NCBI GenBank assembly: GCA_035553515.1
Contig: DATNDG010000112.1
Location: 1 to 13,603 of the forward strand
DNA: 13,603 bases
Direction: 5' to 3'
From: DAHUYF01 sp035553515
GTDB taxonomy: Bacteria > Pseudomonadota > Alphaproteobacteria > ATCC43930 > CGMCC-115725
The translations under genes were made by a program, and so were the position numbers. Shown here in pieces: positions 6,008-13,603 of the stretch (within the stretch, counting starts at the first letter, position 1; the number at the start of each line of letters is the position of its first letter). The notes below the pieces were generated by a model that saw only the letters and a program-made list of their open reading frames with translations, was not told the origin of the DNA and searched no databases.

Positions 6008-6846
6008 TCAGCTCCTGTGCTCGAGATCGCGGGCGATCTCCGGCGGCAGAGCCTCGCTCTCCTCTTCGCCGAGATAGGCCTTGATCACCGCGGGATCGCG
6101 GCGCACCGCATCGGGCTTGCCCTCGGCGATCTTACGGCCGTAATCGAGCACGATGACGTGGTCCGATATCCCCATCACCACGGTCATGTCGTGCTCGATG
6201 AGCAGCACGCCGATGCCGAGCTCGGCGCGCACCGAGAGCAGCAGCTCGTTGAGCTCGGCGGATTCGCGCGGGTTGAGCCCGGCCGCGGGCTCGTCGAGGC
6301 AGAGCAGCACGGGATCGGTGCAGAGCGCTCGCGCGATCTCGAGCCGCCGCTGCGCGCCGTAAGGCAGGCTCTCCGCCGCCTCGTCGGCGCGCTCGACGAG
6401 CCCCACCCGGTCGAGCCAATGGCGCGCGCGTTCCATCGCCTCGGCCTCGGCGCGGCGGTAGAGCGGCAGGCCGAGCAGGCCGCCGACGCTCCAGAGGCTC
6501 GCCCGCATCAGCTTCTGGTGCTGCGCCACCACCAGGTTCTCCAGCACCGTCATGCCGGCGAAAAGCCGGATGTTCTGGAAGGTGCGGGCGACGCCGGCGT
6601 CGCGGGCGATACGGAACCCGTCCATGCGCTCCAGCAGGAAGCGCCTTTCACCACGATGCAGCGAGAGCCGGCCGATGCCCGGGCGGTAGAAGCCGGTGAG
6701 GCAGTTGAAGACCGTGGTCTTGCCGGCGCCGTTCGGGCCGATGATCGCGGTGATCTCGCGGTCCCGCGCCGTGAAGGAGAGATCGTCGACCGCGACGAGG
6801 CCGCCGAAGCGCATCGACAGGTGCTCGACCTCGAGCAGTGCGCCGC

Positions 6847-6850
<4 letters not shown>
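6008..6850 (-). CDS. livG: Branched-chain amino acid ABC transporter ATP-binding protein LivG
   Basis: This 280-aa ABC ATPase has Walker A GPNGAGKTT (38-46), the LivG-style signature LPYGAQRRLEIARAL (162-176) in place of a plain LSGGQ, Walker B LLCLDEPAAGLNP (182-194) and switch His in LIEHDM (217-222). It is the second ATPase of the importer. The chosen ATG at 6848-6850 overlaps the livM stop as ATGA and follows a GGAGGGG ribosome site. Longer readings upstream fall in livM coding sequence. The C-terminal tail after about residue 262 (EEESEALPPEIARDLEHRS) is slightly longer than in the E. coli protein and acidic. Confidence 0.95.
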
Positions 6851-8135
<1,285 letters not shown>

Positions 8136-8136
<1 letters not shown>

Positions 8137-9050
8137 CAGACCTTCTCCACGTCCGGCTTGCCGAGCAGCCCCGTCGGCCGGAAGATCAGCACGAGCACGA
8201 GGATGACGAAGACCGAAACATCCTTGTATTCGACCGAGAAGTAGCCTGACCAGAAGGCTTCGATGAGGCCGATGAGGAGCCCGCCCAGCATGGCGCCGGG
8301 CAGCGAGCCGATGCCGCCCAGCACCGCCGCGGTGAAGGCCTTGATGCCGGCGAGAAAGCCGATGAAGAAGTCGATCACGCCGTAATAGAGCGTCACCATC
8401 AGCCCGGCCACGGCGGCGAGCGCGGCGCCGATGATGAAGGTGGTCGAGATGGTGCGATCGACATCGATCCCCAGCAGCGACGCCATCACCATGTCCTGCT
8501 CGCAGGCGCGCTGCGCCCGCCCCAGCGGCGTCCCGGCGATGAACAGGCTGAACACCGTCATGAGCGCCACCGTCAGCACCAGGATGACCACCTGGAGCCA
8601 GCTCACTTCCACGGTGAAACCGCCGCTTCGCATCAGCGTGAAGCCGCCGCGCACGATCGGCTGCAGCGCCTTCACCTGCGCGCCCTGCAGGAGCTGGACG
8701 TAGTTCTCCAGGAAGATGGACATGCCGATCGCCGAGATCAGCGGCGCCAGGCGGAAGGAGCGACGCAGCGGGCGATAGGCAAGCCGCTCCACCGCCCAGC
8801 CATAGGCGCCGGTGAAGAGCATGGCCGAAACCAGCGTCAGCGCGAGCGCGATGGGCACGCCGCTGATCCCGACCGCCGTCAGCCCCAGCAGCGTGATCAG
8901 CGAGACGAAGGCGCCGATCATGTAGATGTCGCCATGGGCGAAATTGATCATGCCGATGATGCCGTAGACCATGGTGTAGCCGATGGCGATCAGGCCATAG
9001 ATCGAGCCCAGGGTCAGGCCGTTGATGAGCTGCTGAACGAAATACGCCAT
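8136..9050 (-). CDS. livH: Branched-chain amino acid ABC transporter permease LivH
   Basis: This 304-aa permease has about eight hydrophobic segments. The N-terminus MAYFVQQLINGLTLGSIYGL is typical, followed by the conserved GMINFAHGDIYMIGAF, the coupling loop GRAQRACEQDMVMASLLGID and the late GGIGSLPGAMLGG. It is the first gene of the liv operon. I chose the ATG at 9048-9050 because the conserved N-terminus begins there; 55 residues of possible upstream extension run through the palindromic intergenic region and are not permease-like. The ribosome site is weak (GGGCGG close to the ATG). Five downstream genes follow with overlaps or short gaps, so one transcript is likely. Confidence 0.95.
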
Positions 9051-9156
9051 AGGCCGCCCAAAGTAAGCGGCTCCTCGGGCAGCGGCAAGGCGGAGATCGG
9101 TCGCAGGAGTCGAGTCGCAAGCCCCGATTCGGGCGAACGACTTCATCGACTGTCGT

Positions 9157-9252
9157 GCGTCCTTCGACTGCTCGCTGCGCTCGCGCTCAGGATGAGGCAC
9201 ATTTCTTTGTGCCACAAAGAACTTACCTCATCCTGAGCTTGTCGAAGGACGC
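9157..9252. repeat. Composite intergenic palindrome upstream of livH
   Basis: Outer arms 9157-9168 (GCGTCCTTCGAC) and 9241-9252 are perfectly complementary. Inner arms 9185-9197 (GCTCAGGATGAGG) and 9226-9238 are too. A 16-nt bulge on the left faces TT on the right. The motif, CCTTCGAC then CTCAGGATGAGG, resembles a dispersed intergenic palindrome that I recall as abundant in many alphaproteobacterial genomes. It lies between the convergently read-through end of the MarR-GNAT gene (stop at 9332) and livH, so it may act as a transcript end or as a mobile REP/MITE-like element. Confidence 0.75.
9203..9221. repeat. Inner 9-bp hairpin within the composite palindrome
   Basis: TTCTTTGTG (9203-9211) and CACAAAGAA (9213-9221) are perfect complements separated by one base. 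They sit in the loop of the larger palindrome and are AT-rich against GC-rich surroundings. The arms could act as a protein-binding site or as the apex of a long cruciform. Confidence 0.6.
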
Positions 9253-9331
9253 AAGGCCGAACTGCAGTCGATTGCTTGCCTCGAGCGACTTCCTCACACG
9301 CTCTTCCGCGGGAGCGGCGGACTGGCTCTTG

Positions 9332-10255
9332 CTAAAGCTTCAGCTCCCAATACTCGCCGACGAGGTCCTGGCCGAAGCTGTGGTGCGGTTCCTCGCGCAT
9401 GCGCCGGAACCCCGCGCGCTCATAAATGCGCCGTGCGGCGACCAGCAGGCTCTGCGTCCAGAGCGTGAGCTTGCCGTAGCCCGCGTCGCGGGCGAAGCCG
9501 ATGCAGGCATCGACGAGCCCTGCGCCAACGCCGAGCCCCCGCGCCTCGGGCTCGACCAGCAGCAGGCGCAGCTTTCCCACCCGCGCCGACTGCCGCACCA
9601 GAAAGACCGAGCCGAGCCGCTCGCCCTCGCGCTCGGCGATCCAGCACTGCTCCCGCGTGGGATCGAAATGCCGGATGAACTTGGCGACGATCTCGGCCAC
9701 CAGCGCCTCGAAGGTGGCATCCCAGCCGAATTCCTCGGTGTAGACCGCACCATGGCGCGACACGACCCAGCCCATGTCTCCGGGCCCGTGCGGGCGAAGC
9801 CGCCAGGCCGGATCCTCTGCTCCGCCGCCGAGCAGCCGCTCGATCCCCGACATCGCGCCGACGAGCCGCGCCTGGTCACCGGCACCGAGCCGCTCGAGCA
9901 GCAAGGCCACCTCCTCGCGCGAGCGCCGGTCGAGCCCGGCAAAGGCCTCGCGCCCGGCCGCGGTCAGTGCCAGCAGGCTTTGTCGCCCATCCGCGCTCGA
10001 CCGCGCGCGGGCGACCAGCCGCTCGGCCTCGAAGCGGCGCAGGATGCGGCTCAGATACCCGGCATCGAGGCCAAGATCGCGGCAGAGCTCGCTCGCCGTC
10101 GCCCCCGCGCGCTGCGCCAGCTCATAGAGGACGCGCGCCTCGGTCAGCGAGAAGCGGCTGGCGAGCAGCCCCTCCTGCAGCACGCCGATCTTGCGCGTGT
10201 AGAACCGATTGAAGGCGCGCACCGCATCGACGCGCCCGGCCAGTCCCTGCTCCAT
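9332..10255 (-). CDS. MarR-family regulator fused to a GNAT acetyltransferase
   Basis: This 307-aa protein has two domains. Residues 1-145 are a MarR winged helix: SLTEARVLYELA, then the recognition region ATASELCRDLGLDAGYLSRILRRFEAERLV (52-81), and the wing around ARSSADGRQSLLALTAAG. Residues 151-307 are a GNAT domain: the acetyl-CoA loop LLLVEPEARGLGVGAGLVDAC (231-251) and the late motif LVAARRIYERAGF (271-283). Such bifunctional MarR/GNAT proteins are a known family without a settled physiological role; the GNAT half could modify a small molecule or sense acetyl-CoA. The ATG at 10253-10255 follows AAGGGAGG at normal spacing. A palindrome overlapping a -35 lies upstream (10369-10383), pointing to autorepression. 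It is 281 bp upstream of the livH start on the same strand, with a palindrome between. Confidence 0.92.
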   Translation of the reverse strand: MEQGLAGRVDAVRAFNRFYTRKIGVLQEGLLASRFSLTEARVLYELAQRAGATASELCRDLGLDAGYLSRILRRFEAERLVARARSSADGRQSLLALTAAGREAFAGLDRRSREEVALLLERLGAGDQARLVGAMSGIERLLGGGAEDPAWRLRPHGPGDMGWVVSRHGAVYTEEFGWDATFEALVAEIVAKFIRHFDPTREQCWIAEREGERLGSVFLVRQSARVGKLRLLLVEPEARGLGVGAGLVDACIGFARDAGYGKLTLWTQSLLVAARRIYERAGFRRMREEPHHSFGQDLVGEYWELKL

Positions 10256-10346
10256 CGCCGCCTCCCTTCGAGCGCGTGGCGAGAAGGATGGGACGCACCG
10301 CGAGATTGCAGTCGATCGTCTGCCCGGCAAGTTCCTCGCGCGCTCT

Positions 10347-10362
10347 GCCGATGAGGATCGGC
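10347..10362. promoter_or_regulatory. Second dyad in the MarR-GNAT promoter region
   Basis: GCCGAT and ATCGGC form 6-bp arms around GAGG. This lies 6 bp from the CTTGACT palindrome on the gene side and covers the proposed -10. It could be a second regulator site, or a weak hairpin ending the 61-aa gene transcript, though no T-run follows. Confidence 0.35.
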
Positions 10363-10382
10363 GAGATACTTGACTGAGTCAA
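10354..10382 (-). promoter_or_regulatory. Candidate promoter of the MarR-GNAT gene
   Basis: On the minus strand TTGACT (10382-10377, five of six consensus bases) is followed after exactly 17 nt by GATCCT (10359-10354, three of six). Transcription would begin near 10347, giving a leader of about 90 nt before the ATG at 10255. The -35 is good; the -10 is poor, as is common in GC-rich alphaproteobacteria. Confidence 0.4.
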
Positions 10383-10383
10383 G
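10369..10383. promoter_or_regulatory. Candidate MarR operator (CTTGACT-G-AGTCAAG)
   Basis: This is a perfect palindrome with 7-bp arms and one central base. It contains the TTGACT -35 element of the proposed promoter for the MarR-GNAT gene. Its position, length and symmetry suit a dimeric winged-helix repressor acting on its own promoter. That the regulator encoded next door binds here is inference. Confidence 0.55.
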
Positions 10384-10393
10384 GATCAGCGGC

Positions 10394-10579
10394 TCAGCGT
10401 CTCTTGCGGTTCAGCACATAACCGAGCTTCTGCAGCGCCAGGCGCTTCAGCGCCGCCTCGCCCACCGCGGGGTCGCCGACGATGGTCGCCTCGACGCCGC
10501 TCGCCGCGTCGACAGCCGTCACCTTCATCGCGCCGCCGACGCGGACGAACTCGTAGATGACCTCGCGCTCCCCTGGCAT
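10394..10579 (-). CDS. Small conserved protein, DUF6898-like
   Basis: This 61-aa soluble protein begins MPGEREVIYEFVRVGGAMKV and contains VDAASGVEATIVGDP followed by a basic C-terminal helix ending LNRKRR. I believe it belongs to a short alphaproteobacterial family of unknown function (DUF6898, from memory). Composition suggests a small beta-sheet plus one helix. The ATG at 10577-10579 follows GGGGGAGGGG. It is divergent to the RidA gene across 102 bp and lies 138 bp upstream of the MarR-GNAT gene on the same strand. It has no cysteine, signal or membrane segment. Its function is not inferable here. Confidence 0.75.
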   Translation of the reverse strand: MPGEREVIYEFVRVGGAMKVTAVDAASGVEATIVGDPAVGEAALKRLALQKLGYVLNRKRR

Positions 10580-10591
10580 GCCCCTCCCCCG

Positions 10592-10618
10592 CGCGCAATC
10601 CTATCGCGCATTTGCGCG
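10592..10618. promoter_or_regulatory. Overlapping dyads in the divergent promoter region
   Basis: CGCGCA-TT-TGCGCG (10605-10618) is a perfect dyad. Another copy of CGCGCAA lies at 10592-10598, so TTGCGCG at 10612-10618 can pair with either copy. The site sits between the divergent 61-aa gene and the RidA gene, where a shared operator would lie. No clear -10/-35 is seen on either side. Confidence 0.35.
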
Positions 10619-10681
10619 GCGCGGGAGGGTTGCCGCTCCTGGGGATTCGCCCTAAGAGGGGCGCCTCGACGGGAGGCAGCG

Positions 10682-11086
10682 ATGAGCACGCTGAAAGCGG
10701 TCAATCCGCCCGGCTGGGCAAGGCCCAAGGGCTATTCCAACGGTGTCGTCGGCCGCGGCAGCCTGGTCTTCGTCGCCGGTCAGGTCGGCTGGAACGCCGA
10801 GGAGCAGTTCGAGAGCGACGATTTCGTGGCGCAGGTGCGCCAGGCGCTGCTCAACACGGTAGCCGTCCTCGCCGCCGCCGGCGCCCGCCCCGAGCACATC
10901 GCGCGCATGACCTGGTATGTGCTCGACAAGCAGGAATATGTGGCGCGCATCCCCGAGGTCGGCGCCGCCTATCGCGACATCATCGGCCGCAGCTTCCCGG
11001 CCATGACGCTCGTGGAAGTGCGCGCGCTTGTCGCCGACCGGGCCCGCATCGAGATCGAATCGACGGCCGTCATCCCCGACGCCTGA
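10682..11086 (+). CDS. RidA/YjgF-family protein
   Basis: This 134-aa protein is at family length. The RidA fold markers are SLVFVAGQVGWN (27-38), FVAQVRQALLNTVAVLAAAGARPEHIARMTWYV (48-80), FPAMTLVEV (105-113) and IEIESTAV (123-130). Classical RidA deaminates reactive enamines and imines using an Arg after VEVA (E. coli Arg105). Here the loop reads VEVRALVADRARIEIE, one residue longer, with the Arg shifted, so by eye it looks like a divergent Rid subgroup and may not have the standard activity. The ATG at 10682-10684 follows GGGAGG. The glutaryl-CoA dehydrogenase gene starts 22 bp after its stop, suggesting one operon and possibly a shared catabolic pathway. Confidence 0.9.
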   Translation: MSTLKAVNPPGWARPKGYSNGVVGRGSLVFVAGQVGWNAEEQFESDDFVAQVRQALLNTVAVLAAAGARPEHIARMTWYVLDKQEYVARIPEVGAAYRDIIGRSFPAMTLVEVRALVADRARIEIESTAVIPDA

Positions 11087-11108
11087 GCCGCGCGAGAGGA
11101 CCTCACCC

Positions 11109-12317
<1,209 letters not shown>

Positions 12318-12326
12318 AGGGCCGGC

Positions 12327-12527
12327 ATGACGCAGCACCTTCTTCGCGCGGAGCTGATCCAGGCTCGCGACAAGCTGCGCCGGCAGATCGAGATTTTGCA
12401 ATCGCCGGCAACTCCGATCGGCATCGCCGGCATCCCCGACAATCGCTCGCTCATCGCGACGCTCGACGACGAGCTTCGCGAAATCGAGGACGCGCTTGCC
12501 AATTTACCGCCTGACGGGGCAGGCTGA
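12327..12527 (+). CDS. Small hypothetical protein with helical segments
   Basis: This 66-aa ORF starts with ATG 9 bp after the gcdH stop; AGAGGG lies in between as a ribosome site. Residues 4-26 (HLLRAELIQARDKLRRQIEILQS) and 43-60 (LIATLDDELREIEDALAN) would form two charged amphipathic helices joined by a GIAGIPDNRS turn, suggesting a helical hairpin. No signal peptide, membrane segment or known motif is present. Its position suggests co-transcription with gcdH. I do not recognise the family; it is supported by spacing, ribosome site and protein-like composition. Confidence 0.55.
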   Translation: MTQHLLRAELIQARDKLRRQIEILQSPATPIGIAGIPDNRSLIATLDDELREIEDALANLPPDGAG

Positions 12528-12533
12528 GAGCCT

Positions 12534-12710
12534 ATGAGCGTTCGCCGGCCGAAGAGGCTGCAAATCTTATGGTCGGAAAGGCCGAGCGGCAGAAGCCTGG
12601 TCCGCAACGGCCTCATCGCTCCGGCTTTCGTCTTGTTTGCCGCAGCGGTTGCTTTTTTCAGACCGCAAGTCCGGAACGGAGGCCTCGGTTCAGATTGGGC
12701 CTGCACCTAA
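12534..12710 (+). CDS. Possible 58-aa basic membrane protein
   Basis: A short ORF begins at ATG 12534, 6 bp after the stop of the 66-aa gene. It encodes a very basic N-terminus (MSVRRPKRLQILW, then RPSGRSLVR), one hydrophobic stretch GLIAPAFVLFAAAVAFF (26-42) and a polar tail with one Cys near the end. That is the layout of a single-pass small membrane protein. The ribosome site is weak (GAGAG, very close to the ATG). A run of six T within the hydrophobic codons is unusual for this GC-rich window. It may be real or may be a non-coding 3' region; conservation would decide. Confidence 0.35.
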   Translation: MSVRRPKRLQILWSERPSGRSLVRNGLIAPAFVLFAAAVAFFRPQVRNGGLGSDWACT

Positions 12711-12780
12711 TCCGGGCAGAGGCGGCCCGATCTGCATAAAGCATTCCCCGCCTGAAAACGCCGCTGGCAACCCCCGGCAC

Positions 12781-12813
12781 TGAAAACTCGGACCGACCGT
12801 CGCTGCGTTTTCA
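12781..12813. terminator. Weak dyad between convergent genes
   Basis: TGAAAAC (12781-12787) and GTTTTCA (12807-12813) are 7-bp complementary arms separated by 19 nt. They lie between the plus-strand small ORFs and the convergent minus-strand exported-protein gene ending at 12824. The A and T tracts on the two sides could assist bidirectional termination. The stem is short and AT-rich, so support is weak. Confidence 0.3.
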
Positions 12814-12823
12814 ATGCGGCTGG

Positions 12824-13201
12824 TCAGCGGCCCTCATAGGGCTCGTCTCGATTGAGCTTTTCGAGGGGCACATAGTACTGCCGCACCTGCGAGCGCTGCT
12901 GATCGCACCAATTCGCCGGCTTCTTGGGTCCGCTGCCGACCCACATCGCCGCCCCGATGATCGAGCGGAACAACTGCTGCCTTTGGTCGGAGGTGAGGGA
13001 CCATTTCACCAGGGCCTTCCTGAACTCGTCATCCGCCTGGGCATGGTCCAACCCGCAGGACTGGCTGATCACAACCCCGGCCCAATAAGAGAGTGTGGCC
13101 GAAGAAAGCTGCTTGAACTGATCGGCGGTCGGCGCTTCGCTCGCATGAGCGAGCGGCGAAAGCGTCAAGATTGTCACGAGAACGCAGAAGAACCGCATCA
13201 T
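12824..13201 (-). CDS. Small exported protein of unknown function
   Basis: This 125-aa protein has a signal peptide at residues 1-20 (MMRFFCVLVTILTLSPLAHA before SEAPTAD). The mature part is about 105 aa, predicted mainly helical, with two cysteines (ISQSCGLDHAQAD and PANWCDQQRS) that could form a disulfide in the periplasm. The segment EFRKALVKWSLTSDQRQQLFRSIIGAAMWV is the most structured. I do not recognise a family. The ATG at 13199-13201 overlaps the DUF2478 stop by ATGA and has GAGGGG about 9 nt upstream; the adjacent ATG at 13196-13198 or the ATG at 13208-13210 are alternatives. Translational coupling ties it to the DUF2478 gene. Confidence 0.75.
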   Translation of the reverse strand: MMRFFCVLVTILTLSPLAHASEAPTADQFKQLSSATLSYWAGVVISQSCGLDHAQADDEFRKALVKWSLTSDQRQQLFRSIIGAAMWVGSGPKKPANWCDQQRSQVRQYYVPLEKLNRDEPYEGR

Positions 13202-13603
13202 CTGCCCCATCCCCTCATGTGCTTTCGCCATCCATCGCCACCGCCGAGGTCTCCGGCTTCGCCACGCAGCGCATGCGGCAGAACAGCCCTGACCCACCCA
13301 TCGATTTCCGCGGCGTCAGGCTGAAGCGTAACGAACCCGGGCGCGGCCAGGCGCTTCCACTCTTCGGCAACGGATGAGGAGACCGAGGTCAACAGCGGGA
13401 TCGAGCCTTCGATGGCCGCGTTGAAGGCTCCCCGCAGGCCTTTCCCGGCCGCTTCGAGCCGGCCGAATTTGCTTAAGACCGCGAGATCGCATCCCTTGGC
13501 GATGTCCTGCTGCACCGCTTCGCTCGCCATGAGCGCCCCGCTGCCGTCGAGATGACAGGTCGTAGGACTCCGCCGGCGATCCTCGAACATCGCAAAGCGC
13601 TGC
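13198..13603 (-). CDS. DUF2478-family protein, 5' end outside the window
   Basis: The frame is open to the right edge, so the N-terminal part, which in this family carries the P-loop-like nucleotide-binding start, is missing here. The visible 135 residues include QRFAMFEDRRRSPTTCHLDGSGALM, the family-typical CDLAVLSKFGRLEAAGKGLRGAFNAAIEGSIPLLTSV, and a C-terminal EEWKRLA...DAAEIDGWV. DUF2478 proteins resemble NTPase-like proteins found near molybdate or metal functions in some bacteria; no such neighbour is visible here. An internal ATG at 13590 is not a likely start because the conserved sequence runs through it. The tail after about 13270 (RGEAGDLGGGDGWRKHMRGWGR) is Gly-rich and probably unstructured. 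Its stop lies within the start of the downstream exported-protein gene. Confidence 0.75.
   Translation of the reverse strand, partial: QRFAMFEDRRRSPTTCHLDGSGALMASEAVQQDIAKGCDLAVLSKFGRLEAAGKGLRGAFNAAIEGSIPLLTSVSSSVAEEWKRLAAPGFVTLQPDAAEIDGWVRAVLPHALRGEAGDLGGGDGWRKHMRGWGR

Noticed and set aside
9051..9090. TTGCCG - 17 nt - TACTTT upstream of livH, considered as the liv promoter
   Set aside because: The match is poor (4/6 and 3/6), and the start would fall almost on the ATG, leaving no room for a leader. The real promoter is probably further up.
9051..9331. Possible hidden gene in the 281-bp gap upstream of livH
   Set aside because: Open frames here run through the palindrome and have no ribosome site or protein-like composition. 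The palindrome accounts for the structure seen.
12639..12660. T6 run after a small GC-rich stem, considered as a rho-independent terminator for the gcdH operon
   Set aside because: The only stem has four pairs around a single base, which cannot form a stable loop, and the T-run falls inside the hydrophobic codons of the 58-aa ORF.

Overview
This is a GC-rich window (I estimate mid-60s % GC, not counted) that reads as ordinary alphaproteobacterial chromosome, probably Hyphomicrobiales or a related order. Three things support this: the layout of the branched-chain amino acid ABC operon with a DUF6867-type membrane gene after livF, the small DUF6898-like protein, and the intergenic palindromes. 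Coding is dense, with many translationally coupled 1-4 nt overlaps.

Left part (1-3509). Three minus-strand envelope genes come first: a small exported protein made of 11-residue repeats, a TonB-like energy transducer, and a cupredoxin lipoprotein. A small plus-strand lipoprotein gene follows; its reading frame is convincing but has no ATG, GTG or TTG start, and ACG at 2003 is the best guess. It converges on an XRE/MmyB-type regulator so tightly that both stop codons lie in one CTAG. The regulator is translationally coupled to a PaaI-like thioesterase gene upstream of it.

Centre (3636-9252). A complete minus-strand branched-chain amino acid importer operon runs livH-livM-livG-livF-DUF6867-binding protein. 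It is bounded by a perfect 23-bp inverted repeat after the binding protein gene and by a long composite palindrome upstream of livH. The binding protein closely resembles E. coli LivJ/LivK.

Right part (9332-13603). A MarR-GNAT fusion protein has a strong candidate autoregulatory operator overlapping a -35 element. A 61-aa DUF6898-like gene lies upstream of it. Reading the other way from a 102-bp divergent region are a RidA-family gene and a clear glutaryl-CoA dehydrogenase (lysine, tryptophan or aromatic catabolism), then two small ORFs. At the right edge, on the minus strand, a DUF2478 gene enters the window without its 5' end and overlaps a small exported-protein gene by 4 nt.

I see no phage, IS element, CRISPR, tRNA, rRNA or defence locus, and no clear sign of an undescribed multi-gene system. 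The items most worth a second look are the lipoprotein without a canonical start, the MarR operator, the hendecad-repeat exported protein and the intergenic palindromes.
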